Translations under genes and position numbers: made by a program
DNA from: Anolis sagrei
Taxonomy: Eukaryota > Chordata > Lepidosauria > Squamata > Anolidae
Direction of reading: 5' to 3'
Length of the DNA: 64,000 nucleotides
Assembly (NCBI RefSeq): GCF_037176765.1
Contig: NC_090025.1
Coordinates: 144,270,758-144,334,757 of the forward strand
Shown here: positions 23,533 to 36,290 of the stretch, piece after piece
How the letters are laid out: every line of letters begins with the position of its first letter
Numbering within the stretch: position 1 is the stretch's first letter
Notes under the pieces: model-generated
Told to the model about the DNA's origin: nothing
Databases searched by the model: none
Seen by the model: the letters and a program-made list of their open reading frames with translations, nothing else

Positions 23533-23690
23533 GAGGCCCCTTCCACACTGCCCCGAGATCCCAGGATCTGATCCCAAATTATCTGATTATTCCAGATTAT
23601 CTGGCAGTGGATACTTGTATAATCCAGTTTAAAGCAGATAATCTGGGATCAGATCCAGGGATATAGGGCAATGTAAAAAGGGGCCTTAGT
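23533..23690. repeat. Palindromic MITE copy (GATCCCAG type)
   Basis: It starts AGGCCCCTTCCACACTGCC and ends AAAAAGGGGCCTT, with the internal GATCCCAGGATCTGATCCC arm mirrored near 23640-23660. It belongs to the intron 1 MITE family. Confidence 0.75.
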
Positions 23691-25080
23691 ATCATTTATC
23701 TGGAACACTTGGAACCAGAAATGTTTTGGATGTTATATTTTTTTTCTTGATTTTGGAATATATAATGAGATATCTTGGAGATGGAACACAAAAATCATGT
23801 ATGTTTTATACACACCTCATACATACATCCTAATGATAATTTAATTCAATATTTTTTAAAAAAATCTTTGTGCATGAAATGACATTTCCGTACATTGAAC
23901 CATCAGAAATCATCTGTCACTATGTTAGTCACCCATGTGGACAATTTGGAGTATTTGAAATTTTGGAATTCCAAATAAGAGATGAACAACTTATAGCTAT
24001 AGTTAAACATGTAGTACTCCTACTGTTCAAAGTTGTCCCAACTTTCATAGCACCTTTATAAGAGATTTACAGCTGAGAGGGAGTGGCCAGCTAGGGTGTT
24101 CATTTGGAGTTCTCGATCATATTTAATAGTTTCAATACTGTACACATGTGATTTTAAACAATAATACCATCATTTGAATCAGCCTTTTCAGCCTTACTAG
24201 ACCCTAAATCCAGTAATTTTTACTTATCTTTCCTCCTGCCATTGTTTCCTGTGAACTTCTCATGCCACCATCTCTGTTCTTTTCAATCCTTGGTATAGTT
24301 GGGGGAAAATCAGAGTGCTAAACCTCTGCATTTTCAAACCTGCTCAGTTCAGCCAAAGCCTGACCAAATAGAAGGCATCCCAATTCAACCAACCTTTTCC
24401 CTGAAGAGTGGCCTTTCTTCCCCTTGAGTGTACCTAGACATGTTAATATCTGTGGTAAGTTCTCAAATCTTTCTGTTTTTCAATCTTTAGTTTCAAATGT
24501 TACCTATTCAAGCTTTCTCCTTTTCACACAGCCCTGTGCACCCTCAAAGCTACTGTGCCATCATATCCATTACTCTTCTCTTACAGTCTTGCCGCAAGTT
24601 CAAAATAATGGCATACTGATTATAATAACCTAACTAAGAATGTTATAATGATATACCTCTGTCTTCTCATCATGCTTAAATGTATTGTCTTCTTCACAAG
24701 TGGAACTATGGGTAAAGTGCCTGGCTTTATTAAAAAGGGTTAATCACATCCAAACACTAGATAGAGATATCCCACTCTGTTCAATTTATCCAAATTATCT
24801 GTTTAATTTGTTGCATAAGATGGCTGGTTTGGCTTCTTGTTCAAAACAAGTTGGGAATTTCCCCAATTTATTCCTCATTTGTTACCATTGACTCCTTATA
24901 TGTCTCCTGCAAACTGCACCAGGACCACTTAAGGCTGAGGGTATCCAAAATATTAAATCTTACTCTAAAGGTCAGCAGACAAACCAGGTTGTGGCCCTTC
25001 TATTTGCTGTCCAAATTGCACAATTTGACCATCTCAGTAAACGGGAGGAGATAGCTTCCCTTTTCGCAGCAGAAACCTGA
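23691..25080. other. Intergenic, nothing recognised
   Basis: AT-rich DNA with no recognised exon or repeat apart from short T and A runs. Confidence 0.35.
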
Positions 25081-25084
25081 ATAT

Positions 25085-25245
25085 ATACTCTTTTTCCTAG
25101 TTCCAACAGACCTCACTACCTCTGAGAATGCTTGCCATAGATGCAGGCAAAATGTCAGGAGAGAATGCCTCTAGAACATGGCCATATAGCCCGAAAAAAA
25201 CCTACAACAACCCAGTGATTCCAGCCATGAAAGCCTTCGACAATA
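25085..25245 (+). repeat. Retroelement 3'-end sequence
   Basis: Dispersed sequence with TTCCAACAGACCTCACTACC, ATGCAGGCAAAATGTCAGG, ACATGGCCATATAGCCCG and AAAGCCTTCGACAATACA. A reverse copy lies at 41886-41985. I have seen this block as a common reptile repeat and suspect a Penelope-like or LINE terminus, but the class is unproven. Confidence 0.5.
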
Positions 25246-25619
25246 CATAGAAACCAGAATGTTTAGTTGGGTCTGAACAGTCTTGGAGAATGGTTACAAA
25301 TATGCTCAGTTTCACCCCTATGTCAGTGGCTTGATTGATGGCCAAATGCATAGAAACAACACTTAGCCTGAAAAGAATTAACATGTCTAAAATCTTGTAA
25401 TTTGATTCAGCAGAAGACTTTTGAAAAGTTTTGTTCTCCTGTGTAATTGCTTGTACTCCTAGCATTCTTCACCACTTCGTATGATGGCTAAGAATCCAAT
25501 GATGGCTACATGATTCCTATTCCTGTCTTACAGCAAGAGACAAGCAGACAATGAAAATGTCAGAATAGTCCTAAAGCATCACTCAGCTTCCTGCTGTCTT
25601 TTATTCATATATTAACTTA

Positions 25620-26420
25620 GGGACCCAGCGATGCCCTGGTTATTTGAAACAGGCATTGTTTTTTTTTGTTTTTGGATGTTAGGTAATATTGGTTTGCTAA
25701 TATGTAACACTATTTATTAGAGAGAGAGAAAATAGTCTTTCTTTTTGTTTTATATGAATACTCCCATTATAAAATGCATAAGGATATGGGTGAACTGTAA
25801 TTCCCAAAATTTCAAACTTGGCCACATTCTGTTTGTGTGCCAAGTTTGGTCCAAATTAGGTTCGCAGTGCTCTCGGTATATATATCCTCCTATATACCCT
25901 CCCAAAGACCTCCATTATTTTTTTGTTGATCATAAGGGTTCTGTATGCCAAATGTGGCCCCAGTCCATTGTGCAGGGTGAACTACAACTTCCGTCACATT
26001 GACTCAGTCCCTCAAACCCCTCCAGTATTTTCAGTTGCTGATCAATTTCTCTCTGTTTGCTGTGTGCCATAGAGAAGAATAGGAAAGGGTTAAGGGAGAG
26101 GCAGTGGGGAGGGTCATGTAAATTCCGCACCAATGGAGAGAGTAAGAAACACTGGGATGACTGTAGTGGAGAAAAAAACCAGAAAATCTAGAATGAAATG
26201 GTCCCTGTGTGAAAACCTTTACTTGGTGCTGGGAAGTATGGTTTTTGTGGAGGACATTGGCAGGGCTCTTCTACATGTTCACAGCATTCGCTATAACCTG
26301 CAATGTCACTGAAAGGGGGGGGGGGGGCTTTGATATCTCCTGAGTTGTGGGAGCTATAGCTGTTTGTGTAAATGGGAACCTGTCTGTGGAAATGGGCACC
26401 CTAGCCACATATGTTCATAC
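25620..26420 (-). repeat. Unclassified repeat, Helitron-like
   Basis: One edge reads GGGACCCAGCGATGCCCTGG. The body has AACTTGGCCACATTCTG, CCAAGTTTGGTCCAAATT and GGTGAACTACAACTTCCGTC, phrases like those in the Helitron interior at 5640-6055. No CTRR terminus could be confirmed. A G homopolymer sits near 26317-26328. Confidence 0.35.
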
Positions 26421-27582
26421 ACACATACATATTTTCACTTTTATTTTGTGTATAGATAGATTTTAATGGACCTTCATTCCCGTTATTCAAGTTAAGAATG
26501 TGTTGATCTTGCTGAGTATAGGGGCAAAAGCATGTCTCATTTCCTAAATCTTTCCTAAATCATTTGCTAGAAAACATTTTTGCATAATTATTTAACCTTG
26601 ACATGAAATCAGGGGTCAGCAAAGTGCTGCACTGACTCCCAATAATCTAAAAAATATGTGTATTGTTTTATTTATTTTTTAAAAAAAATCATCTTGTCCC
26701 TTAATGCCCTCTAGGGTCTGCAGGGAACGTTTTGCTATGTCCCCTTCACTTCCCAAGGCAATTTTAGATCTAAGAAGTGCCTTTTTGTAAATTGAACATG
26801 ACTTCTGATTCTGTCATGTTTTGAGGAAAAGTTCAAAAATGGCATGGGGGTGGGGGCAGGGACATAAAAGTATGGCAAAAATGCTCCTCACAGTCCCTAT
26901 AGGCTTTTGAGAGATATTTTGGGGCATTTTTTGTAGTTAGATCTGGCTGCTGGGGGGCTTATGTGGCCTCTTAGCCTCCCACAGTTGCTATTCCTGTATT
27001 AGATGCATATGCAAAAATTGTCACTATTGAAGCAATATGCCAGTAAGTTTGTAGCAAATGCATAGTACATGTCATGAAGCATCACCCTGCCCAAATCACA
27101 TACTTGAAAGTAAATCCTACTGAAAATATGAGAGTTTCTTCTTGAGTAAACTTGGTTAGGATCAGATACAAGTCCTACTTGTAAAGCATCATTAGAAGAA
27201 CCTAGAAGAGGAATGGGGAAATGTTTTGTTTGGCCTTTCGGGGTAAGTTGATGTATCAAATCTAAACAGTTGACAGGGATGATGGGAGCACCATTCCACT
27301 CATTTTTCTCCCTGGCTTGGAACCTAAGAAATGTTGTTACAGGACCAAACTGGATGAGTTATCAGTTATCATAATTAGGATCTCCCTATCTGGGATGGGA
27401 GTGGGATGGGGAATGACAGTGACATGGTGAAAATGAATTATATTACAGCATTATAAGAAATGAGATTCACGAAATTATAAAAAGCACATTATCAACACTC
27501 CAAAATCACCGGAGCACAGGATTCCCCTGAAAGTTTAAAAAATGCAAATAAAGAAATTGCTATTTTTTAACTAAGAGATCAT
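26421..27582. other. Intergenic, nothing recognised
   Basis: No exon, RNA gene or complete repeat was seen. Confidence 0.35.
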
Positions 27583-27780
27583 CTATTACACTGTAGAACT
27601 AATGCAGTTTGACACCACTTTAACTGCCACAGTTCAATGCTGTGGAATCCTGGGAGTAGTAGTTTTACAAAGTTTTGAACTTTTTCTACCAAAGAGGGTT
27701 GGTTTATTCATCAAACCACACATTCCATTATTCCAGTGCATTGAGCCATAGCATTAATTCAACAATGTAGATGCACTCTT
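27583..27780. mobile_element. MITE of the TGTAGAATTAATGC family
   Basis: It starts ACACTGTAGAACTAATGCAG and ends near TCAACAATGTAGATGCACTC. TTTGACACCACTTTAACTGC and TTGAGCCATAGC are retained inside. It is a complete but diverged copy. Confidence 0.75.
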
Positions 27781-29578
27781 AGGACCCTGTCTACACTGCT
27801 TTATAATGCAGTGTGGAGACATATTAGCCGAAGGTGTCCAAATGCAGTTTAACCAGGGGCACAATTTGGAAATCTATATTTATTCTGGGCTAAACAAATA
27901 TTTAGAAAGATGCAAACCTGTTGGGACTGCCTCTTGGGATCGCCATGCGAGATTCCAGGGGCCAGTCCCCACAGCAATCCAAACTCTCCTCTGTTTCACC
28001 CCAAAATTTAAGGTTCTAGGACAGGACCAAGGCACAAGTCTCCTCTAGAGCACTTGGTGTGTCAAAATGATGTGCCAGGAGCTTTGGAAAGGGAAGGGGA
28101 CATTCGAGTGCCAGAGATTTGGCATCATTTTGATATGTCAGGCGCTCCAGAAAAGCCTTGTGTCTCAGTCCTGAGGCCTTTACCATATTTGGGGGTGGGG
28201 GGGTGGGAGGGTAGGGAGCCATGGGTGGGTATTTGGCCATCACCACCCCCACCAGAAAGGCAAGGGGCTGGACTGGGAGAATATTTTAAATCAAATCAGT
28301 GAATAATCAAATCTACAAAAGTCAACCCTGCAAATTTGGAGGGATGGCTGTATATTGTAACATCTGTATATGTTTAGTGATATGAACTTTTAGTTATACT
28401 GTATCCATTTTGTGCATGCCACCTTGATTCCCACATTTGGGCAGGATATACTACATTTCTTTGATTTCTCTTAGTACCACTAACCAGAAAAAAGCTGTAT
28501 ATATATGTGTGTGGGTGGTATAGGAAGCACCTGCAATTCTAAGTCGCACCCAATTTTAGAGAGGCTTATATGGGAAAAAGTGCACCTTAGCACTGAAGAA
28601 ATACAATCATTCCTATTTTGCTTTCCTCCTGAACTGTTTACTCTTTTGCTCTTTGCCCTGTAGGGAAAATGCACACCCCTATGGTACCTGTGTATTTTCC
28701 TTGGCAGGATGTGTAAGATTTTGAGAGAATGTTTTAGCTGGGTTGTTTCAGTATTTTAAAATACAGGTACTGTACCCTTAAATATGAAAACTTCCACTGG
28801 GCTTCTCTGTGCTTAACAGCAGATTATTAAGGTAAATGTGTCATCTCTGTTGCCTTTAACTGTCACCAGTGTGAATTGCAGAAATCCTGCAGATTCAGTA
28901 CAGATATTTTTTGTTAGCACCTAGTTTTTTTATTTAATAGACATTAATTTGCACAGCAGCCAGAGAAAAGTGGCAAAGCAATTTGTAGCTTGATGAGGTT
29001 AATTGGGGAGTAATCTGCATTAGCTTTACAGCTGTGCATCCAAAGTCTCTATCACATATTATCTTCACATTGCTCAAACAAACATATCTACCAAAAAGGC
29101 ACTCACTCAAAAGCTGGTTGATAGTTACTGACAATGGCAGACTTCTTCACTTTAAAGAAACATTAAAAGTAATACAGTTCAAAGATGTCTAATCAGAAGT
29201 GGAGATTCTGCAGTTGCAGCCATAACTTAGAAGAGAAAAACATATGGAACTACAACCTTATCTCATCAAAAAACATATGGACGGTAGGATTTTAAAATTT
29301 TGAACATAGAATATTTTACATTCAGTTACAATTAACCTATAAATCTGGTATCTTTTACAGACAGCAGACACCTGTTGTGTTAATTATTTAAAAGAAAATA
29401 TTTCCTACATTTTACATGGAGTTTCAAGAGACTGCATCTTATGGAAACTTGATTTCTGTGCCGTTTGTTTCTGAGCAAACATTGGACATAGTTATGCTTT
29501 TGAACTGCAGAGAAGAATCAATGCAAATTTGTGAAATTACTTTCTTTATAGTTTAAAGGGTTTCCTTTTATACAGCAA
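27781..29578. other. Intergenic, nothing recognised
   Basis: Mostly unique-looking AT-rich DNA with a G-rich patch near 28190-28220. No coding exon or RNA gene is recognised. Confidence 0.35.
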
Positions 29579-29588
29579 TTGTCTTTTA

Positions 29589-29908
29589 GTAAAGGTAAAA
29601 GTTTCCCCTTGACATTAAGTCTAGTCGAGTCTGACTCTGAGGGGTGGTGCTCATCTCCATTTCTAAGCTGAAGAGCCGGCGTTGTCTGTAGACGCCTCCA
29701 AGAGCATGTGACTGGCATGATTGCATGGAGCACCATTACCTTCCCGCTATTGATCTACCCACATTTGCATGTTTTTGAACTGCTAAGTTGGCAGAAGCTG
29801 GGGCTGACAGCGGGAGCTCACCCTGCTCCCTGGATTCAAACCACCGACCTTATGGTCAGCAAGTTCAGCAGCTCAGCAGTTTAACCCACTGCGCCACCAG
29901 GGGTTTCT
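29589..29908 (-). mobile_element. tRNA-derived SINE with 10-bp TSD
   Basis: On the minus strand the head reads CCTGGTGGCGCAGTGGGTTA (A box region), with GGTGGTTTGAATCC as B box. Direct repeats TTGTCTTTTA (29579-29588 and 29909-29918) flank it, as expected for LINE-mediated retroposition. It belongs to the family at 6933 and 55258. Confidence 0.85.
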
Positions 29909-29918
29909 TTGTCTTTTA

Positions 29919-30499
29919 ACATGGAGTAAATTCTTTGAAGATCTCTTCATGTTTTATAGAGAAGCATTTGTTCATTATTTTAGGTTACCTTTCTTCTCAC
30001 AAATTATATATGTATGCAAGTTCTACATGGGTGTTTACATTGATCAAACACTGGACCAAATGGTAGAATTTAAGAACTTGGCAGCCCGAGAGCGTCGTGT
30101 TTATATTATCATACAGTTTTAAGCTATACGGTACTTCAACCTAATTTCTTAAATTAAGAAAATGAAAACAAAATTCTGCATGGGGTTAGGCTGTAGAAAA
30201 GAGATTTACAGTTGTCCCTCACATTTGTGGTATTGACTTTTTCAGATTTTATTATTCATGGATTCAATTTAAAATGTTTAGTGTGGTAACCTGTAGGTCC
30301 TCCAATGTGACTGTCATCAATTTACCCCAAGTTTCTAGAAAGAACACTTCTCTAGGAATCTCCAAGTCCTCAAATGCAATTCTATGGCCAGCTTCCAGAA
30401 GAAGTGGACAGTAGAATGATGCTGGAAAACCTAGAATTTCCTAGAATGCAGCTTGTATGGTATAAATTGGTAATACAATTTAATATGGTAATACAATTT
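29919..30499. other. Intergenic, nothing recognised
   Basis: No exon or complete repeat was recognised in this short AT-rich interval. Confidence 0.35.
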
Positions 30500-31575
30500 A
30501 ATTACCATATATACTAGAGCAGGGGTCCTCAAACTTTTTAAACAGAGGGCCAGGTCACAGTCCCTCAATCTGTTGGTGGGCCAGATTATAATTTGAAGAA
30601 AAAAAACATGAATTAATTCCTATGCACACTGCACATATCTTATTTGTAGTGCAAAAAAAAAAAACCCACTTAAAAACAATACAATAATTAAAATGAAGAA
30701 CAATTTTAATAAATATAAATTTATTAGTATTTCAATGGAAAGTGTGGGCCTGCTTTTGGCTGATGAGATAGGATTGTTGTTGTTGTTGTGTGCTTTCAAT
30801 TTGTTTCAGACTTAGGTTGATCCTGAGCGACGGCCGGATAAATGACCTTGGAGGGCCGCATCCGGCCCCCGGGCCTTAGTTTGAGGACCCCTGTACTAGA
30901 GTATAAGCTGACCCGAATATAAGCCGAGGCATCTAATTTTACCACAAAAACTGGGAAAATCTATTGACTCGACTATAAGCTGAGGGTGGGAAATGCAACA
31001 GTTACTGGTAAATTTCAAAATAAAAACAAAAACCAATAAAATTACATTAATTTACATTAATTAAATGTTTTTGAATATTTACATAAAATTGTAATTTAAG
31101 AAAAGACTGTCCAACTCAGATTAAACCATTATTCTAACCTTCTTCAATGTAAATGTGCTTACATAGCCTTCCAATAATAAAAAATTGAGTAAAATAATAA
31201 ATGTAATAATAACAATAAATAGAGAAAAATAATACATGTAATAAAATAATAATAGAGTAAAATAATGTAAACGTAATAATAATTGCAATAAATGGAGTAA
31301 AATAATAAATGAAATAATAATAATAATAATTTATTAATAATAAATTATTATAATTATAATTAATAGTCCTAGACACTTGGGAAGTGTCCGACATGTGATC
31401 CAATGCAACAGCCAGCAGAGTGTCTGCTGTGGACTCATCTTGTTGTGTTTCAAATAATAATAAAAACACAGTAAAACAATAAATAATCTTAACTCAAGTA
31501 TAAGCTGAGGGGGGCTTTTTTAGCCTAAAAAAGGGCTGAAAAACTCAGCTTATACTCGAATATATAAGCTATTTA
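30500..31575 (-). mobile_element. DNA element with ACTCGAGTATAAGC ends, hAT nested
   Basis: The termini carry ATATATACT.GAGTATAAGC on both sides in inverted orientation. Inner repeats are TAAGCCGAGGCA and GGGCTGAAAAACTCAGC. A hAT element (30520-30893) inserted inside the left terminal repeat. A reverse-oriented relative lies at 46888-47506. There is no transposase frame, and an AT-rich TTATTA section fills the middle. The superfamily is not assigned. Confidence 0.65.
30520..30893 (-). mobile_element. Nonautonomous hAT element, intact TSD
   Basis: It starts CAGGGGTCCTCAAACT and ends TTTGAGGACCCCTG, with perfect 8-bp duplications TACTAGAG at 30512-30519 and 30894-30901. Its interior is the reverse complement of the copy at 9541-9896. 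Confidence 0.9.
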
Positions 31576-32771
31576 TATATTTTTTTCACTTACATGAGGT
31601 TCATGTACCTCATCCCAGCAAATGTGGCAGGGCTGACTATAGATAGACTCTTCCATTAAATCGGTATTAAGGCTACCGTTATCTCTTAACCTAAACTGTT
31701 CTCGCAACAGTCATGTGAGATAGAATGAGGAGGTCAATTATCTATTATCAATGCCTGGTTAGAATGATATGAGGAAGTTCAGGAAGCATAATCTGTGCAT
31801 TCTTCTAAATCTAGCAGTTAGGAAACTGAGCAGGAGAAAGTATTATAACTAGAGCCATATCCTGTCTGCATATCTGCCTTCAAATCACATGCTGAGTTAC
31901 AACGACCTCATGAATCTCATGGGAATTTCTTAGGCAAGGAATACTCAGAGGTGGTTTTGCCAGTTCCTTCCTCTGAGGCTGGATCTACTCTGCTCTGTAT
32001 CCCAGGATCTGATCTCAAATTATCTTCTTATCCCAGATTATCTGGCAGTGTAGACTCATATAATCTAGTTCAAAGCAGGTAATCTGAGATCAGATCCTGA
32101 GATATAGAGCAGTATAGATCCAGCCATAAATATAGCCTTCAGCACCGAATATTTGTTAAAGGTCCCCAATCCAAATACTAACCAGAATGGACCCAGCTTA
32201 GCTTCCAAGATCAGACAGGTCCTGGTGCTTTCAGGATATTTGGGTCATTCATAACAGCAAACCCTAGTTGCCTTGAGACCCAATTTTGAGAGAAAAGCAA
32301 TTGCCATCATAATGTACTTCATGGCATTTCTTCTGACACATCCAAGGTTGCACTGATTACCATGTTTCAAGTGCATGAATTGTCATGAGTTTGATCACAA
32401 TATTTGGGATATCCCTATTTTGATTTATTATAAAAGCATAGTAATGCAGAAATATGTCCTTCCTGTGTTTGTTTATTCAGGAGCGAGTCTCATGGAAATC
32501 ACATAGCTTACTTCCTCATAACTGCTCCTATAAGAATGTAAATTAGAATAGATTAATTTCCTATATTACTCTGCACTATTGTTTATGATATATTTATTTA
32601 GAACATTGCTAAATTCAATGGAATGAAGAAGCATTCCAAAAGCCACATGGATAGTAAATACTTTTGTCTCCCACACGAAGCTGATTGTTTGTACTACTAC
32701 AGTCTGTTGTGTTTTCCCAGACTGTAGTCTTACACACTTTCTTTGAAGTAAATGTCTTCAAAAACAATACA
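31576..32771. other. Intergenic with one MITE
   Basis: It contains a diverged MITE at about 31980-32125 (GGATCTACTCTGCTCTGTAT to CAGTATAGATCCAGCC, with the GATCTGATCTCAAATTATC arm). Nothing else is recognised. Confidence 0.5.
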
Positions 32772-32813
32772 ACTTCCAGGAAGCATGTTTAGATAAGATA
32801 TTAAATTATTATT

Positions 32814-33690
32814 ATTTTACTGACACAAAAGCACAGTATGTCACAGCAAATGAGATCTATATGCTGGATTTCGTATCACAAAATCACAAGTCAAATACTT
32901 CCCAAGCGTGTGATGTATTTTCGAATGATGTGTGCAGATCCAAGTAAGGTGGCCTTTTGCAGTTGACAGATCATGATTTTGTCGATGTTTATTGTTTCTA
33001 AATGCCGGCTGAGATCTTTTGGCACGGCACCCAGTGCACCAATGACCACTGGGACCATCTGTACTGGTTTATGCCAGAGCCTTTGCAGTTCAATTTTGAG
33101 GTCTTGATAGTAGCTGAATTTTTCCTGTTGTTTTTCCTCAATGCGACTGTCAACCGGTACGCCAACATCAATAATCCAGACTTTTGTCAGTCTGGATTCG
33201 AAAGTCCCACAGTATTTTTGCACGTTCATTTTCCACAACCTTTGCAGGTTTATGATCCCACCAATTCTTTACTGCTGGCAGGTGCTACTTGTGACATAAG
33301 TTCCAGTGAATCATCTGCGCCACAGAGTTGTGCCTCTGTTTTCTTGTAACAGCTGAGGATATGATCCATGGTCTCATCAGCTTCCTTGCATAGTCTGCAT
33401 TTTGGGTCATCCGCTGATTTTTCGATCCTGGCCTTAATTGCATTGGTTCTGATGGCTTGCTCCTGGGCTGCAAGAATCAGGCCTTCTGTCTCCTTCTTCA
33501 GTGTTCCATTTGTGAGCCATAACCAGGTCTTCTCCCTGTCAACTTTTCCTTCAATTTTGTCAAGGAACTGCCTATGCAATGCTTTATTGTGCCAGCTGTC
33601 AGCTCTGGTTTGGAGTGCAGTTTTCTTGTACTGACTCTTTGTCTGCTGTGCTTTGAGAAGTTTCTGATTATTGACTCAATGGGTGCCACC
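32814..33690 (-). mobile_element. R4-clade LINE 3' fragment with RLE endonuclease
   Basis: The minus strand encodes the C-terminal part of an R2/R4-type ORF. First comes a zinc knuckle-like CRLC...DETMDHILSC, preceded by TWLWLTNGTLKKETEGLI. Then comes the restriction-like endonuclease segment, with WIIDVGVPVD and EKQQEKFSYYQDLKIEL, resembling the family's PD..D and K-rich motifs. The two segments are in different frames (33250-33579 and 32891-33238), so the copy is broken by at least one frameshift. Identical 32-bp direct repeats flank the wider region (32772-32803 and 34101-34132). Confidence 0.8.
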
Positions 33691-34010
33691 TTGTTGTGGG
33701 GGAGGGGGGGGGCTTAACTGCTCCAAGGATGCTGAGAGCTGTGCTGGCGGTAGTGTAACTACCAGCAGGTCCAACTAAGCCAGAGAGGTCTCAGCTGAGG
33801 AGTGGAACTAAGAGCACCTAACCCCTTAGCACTATGGAGACTTCGTTTTTAAACCAAAATGAAGTCTATACTGGCTCAGTCGACACCCAGGATAAAAAGG
33901 ACTGCGGTGGATGCAGCTGATTCTGGACATCCATCGACAAGTGGGCTACAGAATCAAAATACAAATGAACAATCACAGAAGCGGCAGAAATAAACAATGC
34001 CAGAAAACCG

Positions 34011-34013
<3 letters not shown>
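33691..34013 (+). repeat. Repeat-like block beside R4 fragment
   Basis: The block includes a G run near 33700-33712 and AACTACCAGCAGGTCCAACT, reading like a LINE 5' UTR on the opposite strand. Its identity was not established. Confidence 0.3.
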
Positions 34014-34052
<39 letters not shown>

Positions 34053-34181
34053 CATCAACAATACAACTTCCAGTTGGCCAAAGTTTGGAAAGAAATGAAT
34101 ACTTCCAGGAAGCATGTTTAGATAAGATATTATTATTACTATTACTATTATTATTACTATTATTATTATTATTATTATTTA
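34014..34181. repeat. Two ATT microsatellites
   Basis: (ATT)n at about 34014-34052 and a less regular ATT/ACT tract at about 34126-34181. They are separated by the flanking-repeat sequence CAATACAACTTCCAG and a 32-bp direct repeat. Confidence 0.9.
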
Positions 34182-35635
34182 ATATCTTAGAATCTCTAAC
34201 AATTGGCCAAAGTGGCTGAGTCTGCTTGGAGACTCAGCCATAACACCTGTTGGACGAAAGTTTGGAAAGAAATGAATAAATGACCAGGAGTTATTTCCAG
34301 GGGTTCTGACTAAGGCCAGCAGCTACGAATTAAGAAAAAGGGAAGAGTGGAATTCTAGATGACACTTCAAAACTTTGGGAAGGATAGACTAAGCATTTCT
34401 GCATGTTTTATTCTTTTACTGGGAAAGTGGAACAACAATGTCCTGTAGTAATCTGTCTATCAGCCCCTGATATTATTGCTATAAAGACGTGAAAGGTTGT
34501 GATAGAATATTTTCAGATCCCAATACTTGACTTCTAGATACGAAAAATAGCATAGGACAACATTAATGAACTACTATAGGCATCATGCAGAGCCTCGATC
34601 TATTTTTTACCTCTTTACCAAGGCTTTAGGCAAGGAAAGCATATATAGGCAGTTCCTTCTCTGTCGTCTCTTGATAAAACGTTGAACTAAGAGGCAGGGA
34701 GGCAGACTGGTGCTATGATAGTCTGGATCCTCAAAGAATTTTCCTTCCCGCCTGTTTGTTTTTTGATATCTGCAGATTAACAAGAGCCAGGAAGGAATGA
34801 TTCACAGGCTACATACCTGCTAGTTCTTTGAACATGCAGTCACATGCATTGTGCTGTTGCAGCATGATTAAAATCTACTTTATGGACTGTCTATACTAGT
34901 GTGTGGGTACGATCATAGTTTACACCTCCTACACATAACAAATTATCATACCACTGGACTACAAAGTTTGGAAACACGTAGTTACTGGCCAGGAGATACA
35001 GCATCTGGTGAGTGATGTCTATTCCTGTTAAATCCAATAAGTTGAACCAGAAACAGTTTGCTTCCAGTGGTATCCATATGCTTATTTCAGGCTTCATAAA
35101 CTTGTTAAACACTTAATGTGCCACATGGCATGCTATGACTTCACATCAGCCAGGTAATTGTTTTAATAACCCCAAGTTCTGTATTACTGAAGGAAGTGAT
35201 TGTCAGGGAGAACTTTATACCTATATCACTAGAAAATAATGAGGTCGCTCTACATACCAAGCTAGCAGGATTTAAATTGCTATCTCAAACATGATTGTGA
35301 TAATTCAACGCTCTTCAAATAACTGACCTTGTACATTCCAGTCTTATGCAAGCATTCTTTGAAGAAGCTTTATGTCCAGTAGTACATAGTTAAACGATGT
35401 ATGTAGAAGATACACCTTTAGCTTTCTTCAATGGGAGTATTATTGGACTAGAAAAAGGGCAATAAATATCAGCTTGGATAGTTTTGCTGAGTGGTTGAAA
35501 AGGAGGAATCTTGAAAGGTTAAAACTTCTGGTTCCAGTAATGTGAAACCTTCTAATGTAGGCTTCTGCTGTTTAATAACTCAGTCCCAAGGGTACTCTGT
35601 TTTGAGGTTTCTCTGGCCAGATTACTAACTGGAGC
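34182..35635. other. Intergenic, nothing recognised
   Basis: A short GACTCAGCC/GGCTGAGTC stem is at 34211-34240. No exon or complete repeat was seen. Confidence 0.35.
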
Positions 35636-35639
35636 TAAC

Positions 35640-36290
35640 TATAGGGAACATACTATGGCCCTACTCAAGTTACTCTACTGGCTTCCAACAATTTTCCACG
35701 CTCAATTCAAGGTGCAGGTTATTACCTACAAAGCCCTAAATGCTTTGGGTCAAACCTATCTTTGAGACTGCATCTCTTTGAACCGGCATGGGTTTGAGAT
35801 CAGATGGGGGGGGGGGGCTTCTCTTGGTTCCCCACCGTCTCAAGTGCGGTTGGTGGGGTCAAGAGAGAGGACCTTCTCTGTAATGGCTCCCCAGATCTGG
35901 AATATCATCCTAAAAGAGATTAGGTTAGCCTACACCCTTGACTCCTTCCAAACCAGCCTAAAAATACCTCCCCCAGGACTTTTTTCTTTCCCCCTTTTTT
36001 CTTTTCTGTAATGGGCCCATATGACATTGACACTTTGGTACTTTAGTTGTGATTTCAAAGCAGCCAGTTGTAACTACAGATGGTCTATGTTTTAAACTGT
36101 GTTTTTAATTTTAGTTTATGTGTTAATAGTGGTTGTTTTTATAAATTTTATGTGATATTGTTTTTATGCTCATGTACTGTTTATGTTATAGACTACACTT
36201 GTAGTGCCTTGTAAGCTGCCCCGAGTCCCTTTTGAAAGATGTTGGCAGGATATAAATAAAGATGATGATTATGATGATGATGATTATCAT
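35640..36290 (+). mobile_element. L2-clade LINE 3' end
   Basis: The reading frame 35778-36011 includes ERTFSVMAPQIWN and TSLKI, the L2 ORF2 tail. A 3' UTR with AAGCTGCCCCGAGTCCC and GGATATAAATAAAGATGATG and a GAT/ATT-rich tail follow. A G homopolymer near 35806-35818 lies in the ORF. The copy is 5'-truncated. Confidence 0.75.

Noticed and set aside
34014-34219. Leucine-repeat protein frame
   Set aside because: Translation of the ATT/TTA microsatellites only.
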